64,000 bases of DNA, taken from Novosphingobium sp. KA1 (GTDB taxonomy: Bacteria > Pseudomonadota > Alphaproteobacteria > Sphingomonadales > Sphingomonadaceae). How positions within the stretch are numbered: position 1 is the first letter of the stretch; each line of letters opens with the position of its first letter. Below, in pieces: positions 39,251 to 48,085 of this stretch. Made by a program: the position numbers and the translations under genes. Where the stretch lies: contig NZ_CP021247.1 of assembly GCF_017309955.1 (NCBI RefSeq), forward strand, positions 2,443,001 through 2,507,000, in the 5' to 3' direction. The notes beneath the pieces are model-generated. The model did no database searches. It was not told where the DNA came from and was given only the letters and a program-made list of their open reading frames with translations.

Positions 39251-39862
39251 GGGCTCTGCCGGCAGGGTGCGAGGCCAGTCGATCAGGCCGATCATCATGT
39301 CGATGAAAGCTTCACGGTCGCGCAAGGTGGGCCGCTCCGGACGCATAAGCACGTCCGAGCGATAGCCGATCATGGCCGAGACGGTCATCAGCGTCAGTCG
39401 CTCCGCCTCCTCGTGCGAGAAGCGGGTTTCGAAGAATCTGGTCACGCAGGCGCGGAACTTGAAGGGGCCGCGCTCGTAGAACATCTCGTTGATTTCGGGG
39501 AAGCGCTCGCCCTCGCTGACGACGAGACGGAACAGTTGCACCGAATTCTCGCGCAGCAGGCAGTCGAGGAAGCGCAGGCACGCGCGGCGCAGCGCCGGGA
39601 AGGAGAATACCTGCCCGGTAAGCACTTCGTCCACGTCCTGGGAAAAAGTCTCGACCTTGTTATCGACCACTGCCGCGAACAGTTCTTCCTTCGAGGAGAA
39701 GTGCGCCCAAAGCGTGGCCTTCGATCCGCCCAGTTCGTCGGCGATGGCCGACATGCTGGTGGCGGCATACCCGCGGCCGAAAAACGATCGCGTTGCAACC
39801 TCGACGATCTCGGCGCGCTTCTTTGCCTTGTTGAGCTCTCTCTTACCCGTACATCCTGTCAT
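39239..39862 (-). CDS. TetR-family regulator of the efflux operon
   Basis: 207 residues; HTH region ATRSFFGRGYAATSMSAIADELGGSKATLWAHFSSKEELF and a C-terminal AefR-like helical domain (ERFPEINEMFYERGP). The ATG at 39862 has no Shine-Dalgarno; the TTGCCC-N17-TACTAT promoter on the minus strand (39899-39871) would start transcription at or within a few bases of the ATG, so the mRNA is probably leaderless. Its operator GTACTGCATAGTAC (39864-39877) overlaps that -10. It is divergent from the NodT-EmrA-EmrB operon and most likely represses it. Confidence 0.85.
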   Translation of the reverse strand: MTGCTGKRELNKAKKRAEIVEVATRSFFGRGYAATSMSAIADELGGSKATLWAHFSSKEELFAAVVDNKVETFSQDVDEVLTGQVFSFPALRRACLRFLDCLLRENSVQLFRLVVSEGERFPEINEMFYERGPFKFRACVTRFFETRFSHEEAERLTLMTVSAMIGYRSDVLMRPERPTLRDREAFIDMMIGLIDWPRTLPAEPLPA

Positions 39863-39863
39863 A

Positions 39864-39877
39864 GTACTGCATAGTAC
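39864..39877. promoter_or_regulatory. palindromic operator GTACT-N4-AGTAC, copy 1
   Basis: GTACTGCATAGTAC, two bases upstream of the TetR ATG and overlapping its TACTAT -10 (39871-39876). A second copy with the same arms occurs 56 bases away. Confidence 0.72.
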
Positions 39878-39899
39878 ACTTTTCGATTGACAGGGGCAA
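39871..39899 (-). promoter_or_regulatory. promoter of the efflux regulator gene
   Basis: TTGCCC (39894-39899 on the minus strand), a 17-base spacer and TACTAT (39871-39876). The predicted start is within a few bases of the ATG at 39862. On the plus strand a TTGACA (39887-39892) overlaps this -35 and could drive the efflux operon, but its -10 (GATGAA) is poor. Confidence 0.55.
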
Positions 39900-39910
39900 G
39901 GCCGAGGTCG

Positions 39911-41395
39911 ATGAAAACTGTACTGATGAGTACGATCACACTCCCCCGAGTCGCGGCAGCCTCGATGCTGGCCGTCGGCCTTTCGCTGTCCGCCTGCGCG
40001 GTGCCCGACCTTGGGCCGAAGCCGCAGTTGCGGGCTTCTTCAACGCTGGAAAGCACGAAGTCACTATCTGGGGCACTTTCGGCGGCTGAGGCTGCCCAGT
40101 GGCCGCAGCAGCAGTGGTGGAGTGCCTATGGCGACCCGCAGCTTGATGCGCTGGTGGCCGAAGCCCTCGCAGGCTCGCCGGATGTCGCCTCCGCGCAGGC
40201 GCGCATCCTGCAGGCGCGCGGCGCAGCCCAGGTGGCGGGCGCCGCGACCCTGCCGAGCCTCAATGGGCAAGGCTCAGGTGGCTTCACCAAACAGAGCTAC
40301 AACAACGGCTTCCCCAAGGCCTATGTTCCCAAGGGCTGGAACAGTACCGGCGATCTAGCGCTTTCGGGCGACTTCGACCTCGATCTCTGGGGCAAGAACC
40401 GCAAGCAGCTTGCCGCCGCCACGTCGGAACGCATGGCTGCCGAAGCCGATGCCCGTCAGGCCGAGCTGATGATCTCGTCCAACGTGGTCTCCTCCTACTT
40501 CGACCTTGCCCGCCTGATCGCGCGGGGCGAGGCGCTGAAGGATGCGCTCAAGGCGCGCGAGGCACTGGTCGATCTTACCGGCCAGCGCGTGCGTCAGGGC
40601 CTCGATCAGGAAGCGCCGCTGCGCCAGTCCGAAGCGCTTGCCGCCTCGGCCCGGGTCGCGCTGTCGCAGAACGATGAGCAGATCCTGCTGCGCCGCCATG
40701 CCCTGGCCGCGCTGCTGGGCGCCGGCCCCGATCGCGGCCTGTCGATCAATCCCACCGCCATCTCCGCGATCCCGGTCGCGGCGCTGCCCGCCGATGCCGG
40801 GATCGGCCTTGTCGGCCGCCGCCCCGATATCGTCGCGGCCCGCCTGCGCGCGGAAGCGGCGGACAAGCGCATCGGCGTCGCCAAGGCGGCGTTCATGCCG
40901 GACATCTCGCTCTCGGGTCTGATCGGTCTCCAGTCGCTTGGCCTGTCGAACCTGATCAAGACCGGCTCGACTTATGGCAATGCCACCGGCGCGATCAGCC
41001 TGCCGATCTTCGAGGGCGGCCGCCTCAAGGGTGACTACACCCAGGCGCGCGGCAGCTACGACGAGGCGGTGGCGAACTACAACTCCACCGTGATCGGCGC
41101 GTTTCAGGACGTCGCCGACGCGCTGGCAAGCCGCAATGCCGCGCAGGATCAGGAAAGCGCTGCCGCCGATGCGGCGGCCAAGTCCGCCCGCGCGCAGGAC
41201 CTTGCTTTCCAGCGCTACCACGGCGGCATCGGCAACTATCTCGATGCCCTGACCGCCCAGACCACCGCTCTCGACGCACGCCAGCAGGCGGTCGACGCTC
41301 ATTTCCGGACGCTTTCCGAAGACGTCGCGCTCAAGCGCGCGCTCGGTGGCGGTTACGAAGACAATTCCAGCAAGAAGGCCGCTGACAATGACTGA
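39911..41395 (+). CDS. NodT/OprM-type efflux outer membrane lipoprotein
   Basis: 494 residues from ATG 39911 (39926 is the alternative). The signal ends in LSLSAC, a lipobox giving an N-terminal acylated cysteine. The outer membrane efflux protein repeats follow: WWSAYGDPQLDALVAEALAGSPDVASAQARILQARGAAQVAGAATLPSLNGQGSGGF, and the second repeat AVASYDEAVANYNSTVIGAFQDVADALA. It forms the outer membrane channel of a tripartite pump. Translationally overlaps the EmrA gene by eight bases. The second operator palindrome (39920-39933) lies inside its first codons. Confidence 0.92.
   Translation: MKTVLMSTITLPRVAAASMLAVGLSLSACAVPDLGPKPQLRASSTLESTKSLSGALSAAEAAQWPQQQWWSAYGDPQLDALVAEALAGSPDVASAQARILQARGAAQVAGAATLPSLNGQGSGGFTKQSYNNGFPKAYVPKGWNSTGDLALSGDFDLDLWGKNRKQLAAATSERMAAEADARQAELMISSNVVSSYFDLARLIARGEALKDALKAREALVDLTGQRVRQGLDQEAPLRQSEALAASARVALSQNDEQILLRRHALAALLGAGPDRGLSINPTAISAIPVAALPADAGIGLVGRRPDIVAARLRAEAADKRIGVAKAAFMPDISLSGLIGLQSLGLSNLIKTGSTYGNATGAISLPIFEGGRLKGDYTQARGSYDEAVANYNSTVIGAFQDVADALASRNAAQDQESAAADAAAKSARAQDLAFQRYHGGIGNYLDALTAQTTALDARQQAVDAHFRTLSEDVALKRALGGGYEDNSSKKAADND
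39920..39933. promoter_or_regulatory. palindromic operator GTACT-N4-AGTAC, copy 2
   Basis: GTACTGATGAGTAC, identical in both arms to copy 1 and 56 bp away centre to centre. It lies within the first codons of the outer membrane protein gene, close to where transcription from the TTGACA at 39887 would start. Confidence 0.72.
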
Positions 41396-42539
41396 CGAAG
41401 CGCAGGGTTCGCCCGCAGGAAACGCTGGAGACACCAGCGTGCTGGGCAAGAGCCGCCGCAAGCCTTTGCTGCTGGGCCTTGGCGCCGCGGTTGTCGGCGT
41501 CGCGGTGCTCTATGGCGCCTACGATCTCTTCATCGGCAGCCGCTCGGTTTCGACCGACAATGCCTATGTCGGCGGTGACAATGCGCAGGTGACGCCGCTC
41601 ACGTCGGGCCGCGTGGTCGAAGTGCTGGTCACCGACACGCAGCCGGTGCGCAAGGGCCAGCTGCTGTTCCGCATCGAAGATGCCGACCAGCGGATCGCGC
41701 TTGAACAGGCCGAGGCCGAACTGGCTTCGGCGCAGCGCACTTACGGCCAGTCGCTTGCCAACAACCGGGCGCTGGGCGCTTCGGCAGACGCCAGCGATGC
41801 GCAGATCAACTCGGCCAAGGCGAAGCTCGCTTCCGCGCAGGCCACGCTGACCAAGGCGCAGGCCGATTACGGACGCCGCGCCGCTCTGGTCGGTTCGGGC
41901 GCGGTTTCGGCCGAAGACCTGACCACCGCGCGTGAGGCTCTGGCCTCGGCTAAGGCGTCGGAAGGCGAAGCCCGCGCGATGCTGGCGCAGATGGAAGCCG
42001 CTGCCGTCAGCGCCCGCCGTCAGGAAGACGCCTCGGTCGCCATCACCCAGGGCACCACGCTCAGCACCGCGCCGCAGATCCGCCAGGCCCAGGCCAAGGT
42101 CGATCAGGCCAAGCTCGATCTCGAACGCACCATCGTGCGCGCGCCGATCGACGGTGTGATCGCCAAGCGCGCCATTCAGGTGGGACAGAAGGTTCAGGCC
42201 GGCAATGTGGCGATGACCGTGGTTCCGGTCGGCCAGCTCTATGTCGATGCGAACTTCAAGGAAACGCAGCTCGGCAACGTGCGCCCCGGCCAGAAGGCCA
42301 CGCTGACCTCGGACTTCTACGGTTCCAAGGTCCGGTACCACGGCAAGGTGATCGGCTTTGCCGGCGGCACCGGCGCCGCTTTCGCGCTGATCCCGGCGCA
42401 GAACGCAACCGGCAACTGGATCAAGGTGGTGCAGCGCCTGCCGGTGCGCATCGAACTCGATCCCAAGGAACTGCAGGAGCATCCGCTGCGCATCGGCCTG
42501 TCGATGGACGCGGAAGTCGAACTGACGGACGCTGACTGA
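41388..42539 (+). CDS. emrA: EmrA-type membrane fusion protein
   Basis: 383 residues from ATG 41388, eight bases inside the previous gene. The N-terminal cytoplasmic segment and one membrane helix (KPLLLGLGAAVVGVAVLYGAY) are followed by the HlyD lipoyl-half motif SVSTDNAYVGGDNAQVTPLTSGRVVEVLV, an alpha-helical hairpin of coiled coil (about 90-230), and RTIVRAPIDGVIAKRAIQVGQKVQAGN. It bridges the inner membrane EmrB pump and the outer membrane channel. The frame closes with TGATG overlap to emrB. Confidence 0.92.
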   Translation: MTDEAQGSPAGNAGDTSVLGKSRRKPLLLGLGAAVVGVAVLYGAYDLFIGSRSVSTDNAYVGGDNAQVTPLTSGRVVEVLVTDTQPVRKGQLLFRIEDADQRIALEQAEAELASAQRTYGQSLANNRALGASADASDAQINSAKAKLASAQATLTKAQADYGRRAALVGSGAVSAEDLTTAREALASAKASEGEARAMLAQMEAAAVSARRQEDASVAITQGTTLSTAPQIRQAQAKVDQAKLDLERTIVRAPIDGVIAKRAIQVGQKVQAGNVAMTVVPVGQLYVDANFKETQLGNVRPGQKATLTSDFYGSKVRYHGKVIGFAGGTGAAFALIPAQNATGNWIKVVQRLPVRIELDPKELQEHPLRIGLSMDAEVELTDAD

Positions 42540-44092
42540 TGGCCGGCGCTCCCCCCGCTGCTGCCGGGGCGGTTGACGGGCCAACGTTCACCGGCGCGAA
42601 GTTGCTGGTGGCCGGCTTCCTGCTGGCGATGGCCAACTTCGTCGTCGTGCTCGACATGACGATCGCCAACGTCTCGATCCCGCACATTTCGGGCGGGCTC
42701 GGGGTGTCGGTGTCGAACGGCACCTGGGCGATCACGTCCTACGCCGTGGCCGAGGCAATCTGCGTGCCGCTTACGGGCTGGCTCGCAGGGCGCTTCGGCA
42801 GCCTGCGGGTCTTCCTGCTCTCGCTGATCGGCTTTGGCCTGTTTTCCGCGCTCTGCGGTATCGCCCATACGTTCCCGCTGCTGGTGCTGTTCCGCCTTGG
42901 ACAGGGCTTCTGCGGCGGCCCGCTGATGCCGCTGACGCAGACGCTGCTGCTGCGGATCTTCCCCAGGCACATGCATCCCCGCGCCATGGCGATGTGGGCG
43001 ATGACGGTGGTGACGGCGCCTATCGCCGGTCCGATCGTGGGTGGCTACATCTCCGACAACTGGTCGTGGGAGTGGATCTTCTTCATCAACGTGCCGATCG
43101 TGGCGCTGGTCTTCTTCGGCCTGTTCACGATCTTGCGCGGGATCGTGACGCCCACGCGCAAGCTGCCGATCGACGTTGTCGGTCTTGGCCTGCTGATCGC
43201 ATGGGTGGCCGCGTTCCAGATGATGCTCGACCTCGGGCGCGAGCATGACTGGTTCGGCTCGCCCTTCATCGTCGCGCTGGCGGTGATCGCGGTGATCTTC
43301 TTCATCGCCTTCGTGGTCTGGGAACTGACCGAGGATCACCCGGTGGTGGACCTGAAAGTCTTCCGCCATCGCGGTTTCTCGGCGGCGACGTTCTCGCTCA
43401 CCATCGCTTTCGGCACTTACTTCGCGTCGGTGGTGGTGATCCCGCAGTGGTTGCAGGCCTCGATGGGCTACACCGCGACGCAGGCGGGTGAGGCGATGGC
43501 CTTTTCCGGCGTGCTGGCGGTCTTCGCATCGCCCTTCGTGCCCAAGCTGATGCAGCGCTTCGATCCGCGTCTGCTGGTGTTCCTCGGCATTTCGTGGATC
43601 GGTATCGTCGCAATCTTCCGCACCAGCTGGTCCACCGACGTGGCGTTCTGGACCATTGCCTGGCCGCAGCTGGTGCAGGGCGTGGGTGTGTCGCTGTTCA
43701 TGGTGCCGCTGACCACGATCAGCCTCGCCTCGGTCGATCCGGACGAGACGGCGGGCGCGGCGGGCATCGCCAACTTCGGCCGCACCCTTGCCAGCGCCAT
43801 CGCCACGGCTCTGGTGACGACCACCTGGGAAGACATGTCGCGTGCCAACAGCGCCGACATGGCCGCCTCGATGAACGGCGCGCAGCAGACGATGGACCAG
43901 CTTCAGGCCGCCGGGTTCTCGCTGGCGCAGGCACGGCAGACTTTGGCCAACCTCGTCGACGGGCAGGGCACGGCGCTGGGCACTGTCCATGTTTTCGCGC
44001 TCTGTGCCGTGCTGCTGTTCATCGCAGCCTTCACGATCTGGATTGCCCCGCGTCCGCCTCGCGGTGCGAAGCCGGCCTCGGGCGGACATTAA
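42539..44092 (+). CDS. emrB: EmrB-type DHA2 multidrug exporter
   Basis: 517 residues; start ATG 42539 overlaps the EmrA stop. DHA2-family features: LLVAGFLLAMANFVVVLDMTIANVSIPHISGGLGVS, the LTGWLAGRFGSLRVFL loop between helices 2 and 3, and FRLGQGFCGGPLMPLTQTLLLRIFP; about 14 hydrophobic helices are visible. A proton-driven drug or metabolite exporter in the inner membrane. An excellent intrinsic terminator follows. The regulator is probably the TetR gene at 39239-39862. Confidence 0.93.
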   Translation: MAGAPPAAAGAVDGPTFTGAKLLVAGFLLAMANFVVVLDMTIANVSIPHISGGLGVSVSNGTWAITSYAVAEAICVPLTGWLAGRFGSLRVFLLSLIGFGLFSALCGIAHTFPLLVLFRLGQGFCGGPLMPLTQTLLLRIFPRHMHPRAMAMWAMTVVTAPIAGPIVGGYISDNWSWEWIFFINVPIVALVFFGLFTILRGIVTPTRKLPIDVVGLGLLIAWVAAFQMMLDLGREHDWFGSPFIVALAVIAVIFFIAFVVWELTEDHPVVDLKVFRHRGFSAATFSLTIAFGTYFASVVVIPQWLQASMGYTATQAGEAMAFSGVLAVFASPFVPKLMQRFDPRLLVFLGISWIGIVAIFRTSWSTDVAFWTIAWPQLVQGVGVSLFMVPLTTISLASVDPDETAGAAGIANFGRTLASAIATALVTTTWEDMSRANSADMAASMNGAQQTMDQLQAAGFSLAQARQTLANLVDGQGTALGTVHVFALCAVLLFIAAFTIWIAPRPPRGAKPASGGH

Positions 44093-44115
44093 CCCGTCCA
44101 CCCACCGACCGGCGA

Positions 44116-44158
44116 GCCGCCGACGCCTCCCCTATCCCTCGGCGTCGGCGGCTTTTTT
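44116..44158 (+). terminator. intrinsic terminator of the efflux operon
   Basis: A perfect 12-bp stem (GCCGCCGACGCC at 44116-44127 and GGCGTCGGCGGC at 44141-44152) is followed by TTTTTT. It lies 23 bases after the emrB stop. Confidence 0.93.
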
Positions 44159-44269
44159 GTTGGGAGCGTTCGTCACACTTGTGACGAGCTTGCGGCGACC
44201 TCCCAGATTCTATCCCGTAGGGGAGGCAGGGAGGGGGAGCGGGCCGGTGCCGTAGGAAAGGTGGGTGCT

Positions 44270-45307
44270 TTAACCCTCCGCCGCACCGCACTGGGTCAGC
44301 ACATCGGCAGCAAGTTCTTCCAGCTTCAATTCGGCATCGACTGCGCCCGCCTCGACCGCAGCCGCGGGCGCCTGCGGTACCGTTGCCGTTCCGCGGTCCT
44401 GAGCGAGGGTACGACAGCCCGCCGCCTGCAGGAGTTTTAGACCTTTTGCGCCATCCTCGCCCATACCGGTCAACACCGCGCCGATGGCGGGAAGTCCGCC
44501 GCGCGCGATAGTGCCGAACAGCAGCGTTGCGGAAGGGCGGAAGCCTTCGACCGGTTCGCGTTCGACCGTCCGCAGTTTCGGCGGGCTACCCGGCTCCACG
44601 ATCACGTGTTTCCCGGGATCGAACGCGATATGGACCGTTCCCGCCACCAGTTCCGCTCCATCGGCGACCGCCTTGATAGTGCATGCACAGTCCTTGTTGG
44701 CACGGGTGATGAACATTTCGGCGAGGGCTGGTTCGGTCTGAAGAATGATGACTGTGGGTGGACAATTCTTTGGATAGTGGCCCAGCACTTCGGTCAAGGC
44801 GTCGACGCCGCCCATGGAGGTACTGAAAGCGGCGATCTTGCCATTGGGCGTATAGCCCTCGGTGCTCTCGGCCTTGGGGCCGCGATGGCGGGGACGGTCG
44901 CGCACGTTCGAGTTGGCTGCGGCGACGACCACCTTGCCCAGTTTGCCGACCGTCTTGGCGAATTGTTCGGGTGTGGCCTTGAGCGGCTTTGGAAAGCACT
45001 CCACCGCCCCCAGTTCGAAGGCCTTGAGTGAGGTTTCCGTGCCGCTTTGAGTAAGGGCGGAAAGCATGACCACCGGCATCGGGTTGGTGCTCATGATCTC
45101 CTCGAGGAATTCGATTCCGCTCATCCCCGGCATCTCGACGTCAAGCGTCACGACATTGGGCTGCAGTTGGGCGATCTGGCTGCGGGCCTCGGCGGCGCTT
45201 GCGGCGGTTCCAACGACGACGACGTTCTTGGATTGCTCAAGGACGTCGCAGAACAACGCGCGCATCGCTGCTGAATCGTCGACCACGAGTACGCGGGCGT
45301 CATGCAT
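44270..45307 (-). CDS. CheB-like protein lacking the catalytic histidine
   Basis: 345 residues with an intact receiver domain (DDSAAMRALF, phosphoacceptor D56 in VTLDVEMPGMSG) and a C-terminal domain that aligns with CheB methylesterase. The esterase triad is broken: the serine is kept (S164 in FSTSMGGVDAL), the aspartate too (D285 in TGMGEDGAKG), but the histidine of the QHMP motif is Thr191 (ILQTEP). The FGMP motif near the end is also lost. It is divergent from the che operon and 199 bp from its first gene. Probably a regulatory or phosphate-sink paralogue; loss of activity is inference. Confidence 0.82.
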   Translation of the reverse strand: MHDARVLVVDDSAAMRALFCDVLEQSKNVVVVGTAASAAEARSQIAQLQPNVVTLDVEMPGMSGIEFLEEIMSTNPMPVVMLSALTQSGTETSLKAFELGAVECFPKPLKATPEQFAKTVGKLGKVVVAAANSNVRDRPRHRGPKAESTEGYTPNGKIAAFSTSMGGVDALTEVLGHYPKNCPPTVIILQTEPALAEMFITRANKDCACTIKAVADGAELVAGTVHIAFDPGKHVIVEPGSPPKLRTVEREPVEGFRPSATLLFGTIARGGLPAIGAVLTGMGEDGAKGLKLLQAAGCRTLAQDRGTATVPQAPAAAVEAGAVDAELKLEELAADVLTQCGAAEG

Positions 45308-45506
45308 CGGGTTTCGCCTTCTTCCTAAGATTTCTCACCATGCCGATACCGCCGATTAGCCGACCAATTTCCTTAACGGAGATAAGGGCTTCGACTGAGA
45401 ATGCGCACAACGCACCGTTGGCATGGCTGGGCATAGAACGGCGTCGAGCCCGTTCTCTTCCTGCTCGGAAGAAGACGATGTGGGGCAATGCGACGAGGAA
45501 ATTTCG

Positions 45507-45791
45507 ATGACAGCGATCAGCGAGGCAAGTGGGGCTGGGATAGTCCTTCCCGCCCGTTGCGACCGGGCCGCGGCCGAAGTGCTGTTGCCGGAGTTCGTGG
45601 CAGCTGTGGGTCTTCAGCCCATCAGCATCGACGGCAGCGGGGTCGAACATGTCGGTCAGGCCGTGCTGCAATTGCTCGTCTCGGCGCGGCGAAGCGGCGG
45701 CGGAGCGGTGATCACTGCGTCCCCGGCTCTGCTCGATGCCGTGCAACTGACGGGCCTGGAGTCCGAACTCTTTGAGGAGGCCGCGCTGTGA
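45507..45791 (+). CDS. STAS-domain protein of the che operon
   Basis: 94 residues from ATG 45507 (GAGGAA eight bases upstream). The order of strand and helix, ending LLDAVQLTGLESELFEEAAL, and the central ISIDGSGVEHVGQAVLQLLVSARRSGGGAVITAS match STAS (anti-sigma-antagonist-like) domains, as found at the head of many alphaproteobacterial che operons. The serine at the typical phosphorylation position (around the SGVEHVG loop) is present. It overlaps the cheA GTG by four bases (GTGA). May modulate CheA or localise the array; function unproven. Confidence 0.78.
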   Translation: MTAISEASGAGIVLPARCDRAAAEVLLPEFVAAVGLQPISIDGSGVEHVGQAVLQLLVSARRSGGGAVITASPALLDAVQLTGLESELFEEAAL

Positions 45792-48085
45792 GTCCCGAAG
45801 AAATCCAGCAGATATTCTTCGCTGAGTGCGAAGAGTCGCTGGCTGCCGCCGAAGCGGGGCTCGCGGCGTGCAAGGCGGGTACTCACGATTCGGATACCGT
45901 GAACGCGGTGTTTCGCGGGGTTCATTCGATCAAGGGTGGTGCCGGCGCTTTCGGTTTTGGCGCGCTTCAGGCTTATACTCATACATTCGAGACGCTGCTG
46001 TCCGACGTGCGTGAGGGCCTGGTGCCGATCGACCCGAAACTCGTCGATCTCCTGCTGCGTGCGCTCGACACCCTGGCTGATCACGTCGAGGCCGCACGCG
46101 AGGGCGGGGATGCACCTGCCGATGCGGCGCTGATCGCCGAGATGGAAGGGGCGATGGCGGCCAATGTTGCGGGCGCGGCGCATGCTGCTGAATCCGATCG
46201 CGAGCCTGACCCCGCTGTGACGAGTTCTTCCGGCGGTGATGATGATTTCGGTATAGATCTCGATTCGCTGCTCGACGATCTGACCGGTGGATTCGATGCT
46301 CCCGCCAGTGCGACAACTGCAGACGGCGCGGTCGAACCTGCCAGTTGGCATGTCCAGGTGCGCCCGCGAGCCGGAGCCATGCGCAACGGAAGCGAACCGC
46401 TGCTCATGCTGCGTGAAGTCGCATCACTCGGCGGGCGTGTGGCTGCCTGCGACGTTTCGCAAGTGCCGCCGCTCGATAGTCTCGACATTGCCGAGGGATA
46501 TCTGGCCTGGACTTTTGCGATGCCCACCGAAGTGAGCGAAGATGCAGTGCGCGACATCTTCGACTTCATCGGTGATGACTGCGCGGTGGTGTTCGGCGAT
46601 GACTCGGCCGAAGACGCTGTAGCTTCGACCGAACTGGATCCGACCACCATTTCAGCGCAAGTCGGCCCGGCCGTGACCGAGGCTGCGGATGGCTTGCCGG
46701 ACGGGACAGGAAGGGCATCAGAAGCTGAGCCGGTTTCCAGCCGACCTGTTCCTGTTCCGCCGCCTATGCCAACGCCGGTCGCGGCGGCAGTTTCGCCGCC
46801 AGCCGCTGAACCGGCGGCAACTGCTGCAGCGACCGCTTCCGCGGCTCCTGCTGGGGGAACTGCTCCGGTATCCGGGGCAGGTCAATCGATCCGCATCGAC
46901 CTGTTCAAACTTGATCGGCTGATCGATCTGGTTGGCGAACTGGTAATCGCCCAAGCCATGCTGGTTCAGCGCCTTGAAGGGGTGACGATCAATGCCAGCG
47001 AGGAACTTTCACTGCTCGAGAGCTTGACGCGCGACATCCAGGAAAGCGCGATGTCGATCCGAGCCCAGCCGATTGGGAGCGTATTCAGCCGTGTGCCTCG
47101 CATTTTACGGGATCTCGCGGCTTCGACGGGCAAGCATGTAAAGCTGGATGTTTTCGGCGAAACCACGGAACTCGACAAGACGGTGATCGAGCGGCTCGGT
47201 GAGCCGTTGACCCACCTCATCCGCAACGCGGTCGATCACGGCATCGAGACTGCCGAAGCGCGCATCGCCGCGGGCAAGTCACCGGAGGGTACGCTGACCC
47301 TTTCGGCCGAACACCGTGCCGGCCGCATCCTCATTTCGATTGCCGACGATGGCGCCGGGATCAACCGCGAGCGGGTTCTGGCCAAGGCGATCGAGAAGGG
47401 CATCGTCAGTGCCGATGCACAGCTTTCCGCCGAAGAGATTGACAACCTGATCTTCGCGCCAGGGTTCTCCACTGCGCAGGTTGTCTCGAATATCTCCGGG
47501 CGCGGGGTCGGCATGGATGTCGTGCGTCAGAACGTGAAGGATCTGGGCGGGCGTATCACTATCGAAAGCAATCCCGGCAAGGGGACGGCTTTTATCCTGA
47601 CGCTGCCGCTTACGCTGGCAATTTCCGATGGCATGATAGTCAATGTCTGCGACCAGACGCTGGTGGTCCCGCTTGCACATGTGGTGGAGAGCTTGCGGCC
47701 CTCGCCGGATGATGTGCAGGGCTTGGGATCGAGCCAGGCGATGCTCAACGTGCGTGGCCGTTTCATTCCGGTCATTTCCCTGCGTGAGGCACTTGGTGCC
47801 CAGATGGGTTCGGAGGATAGGCTTGCCGGGCATCCAGAGCAGGGGGTGCTCATCGTTGTCGATACCGAAAGCGCGGGCCAGGCAGCCTTGCTGGTCGATG
47901 ATATCCAGGACCAGCGCCAGTTCGTTATCAAAAGTCTCGCCACTAATTTTCGTCCCGTGGAAGGCGTGGCGGGGGCGACCATCCTCGGCGATGGCCGGGT
48001 GGCGCTGATTGTCGATGTCGACGGTCTGGTCGCCTGCGCTCTGCCGGCCCAGGATCGCGCCGGTCATGAGAGGCAGGTCGCATGA
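45788..48085 (+). CDS. cheA: chemotaxis histidine kinase CheA
   Basis: 765 residues from GTG 45788. Domains: P1 Hpt with the phosphorylated H46 (VFRGVHSIKGGAGAFG); an acidic and Ala/Pro-rich linker region (about 120-365) that may include a divergent P2; P3 dimerisation (KLDRLIDLVGELVIAQAML); P4 ATPase with HLIRNAVDHGIE, ADDGAGINRERV and GRGVGMDVV; P5 CheW-like domain with VVPLAHVVESLRP. It phosphorylates CheY and CheB. Overlaps the cheR start by four bases. A long low-complexity linker is the only oddity. Confidence 0.96.
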   Translation: MSPEEIQQIFFAECEESLAAAEAGLAACKAGTHDSDTVNAVFRGVHSIKGGAGAFGFGALQAYTHTFETLLSDVREGLVPIDPKLVDLLLRALDTLADHVEAAREGGDAPADAALIAEMEGAMAANVAGAAHAAESDREPDPAVTSSSGGDDDFGIDLDSLLDDLTGGFDAPASATTADGAVEPASWHVQVRPRAGAMRNGSEPLLMLREVASLGGRVAACDVSQVPPLDSLDIAEGYLAWTFAMPTEVSEDAVRDIFDFIGDDCAVVFGDDSAEDAVASTELDPTTISAQVGPAVTEAADGLPDGTGRASEAEPVSSRPVPVPPPMPTPVAAAVSPPAAEPAATAAATASAAPAGGTAPVSGAGQSIRIDLFKLDRLIDLVGELVIAQAMLVQRLEGVTINASEELSLLESLTRDIQESAMSIRAQPIGSVFSRVPRILRDLAASTGKHVKLDVFGETTELDKTVIERLGEPLTHLIRNAVDHGIETAEARIAAGKSPEGTLTLSAEHRAGRILISIADDGAGINRERVLAKAIEKGIVSADAQLSAEEIDNLIFAPGFSTAQVVSNISGRGVGMDVVRQNVKDLGGRITIESNPGKGTAFILTLPLTLAISDGMIVNVCDQTLVVPLAHVVESLRPSPDDVQGLGSSQAMLNVRGRFIPVISLREALGAQMGSEDRLAGHPEQGVLIVVDTESAGQAALLVDDIQDQRQFVIKSLATNFRPVEGVAGATILGDGRVALIVDVDGLVACALPAQDRAGHERQVA

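Noticed and set aside
42317-44101. 594-residue minus-strand frame opposite emrB
   Set aside because: His/Arg/Gln/Glu-rich antisense reading of membrane-protein codons, typical for high-GC shadows.
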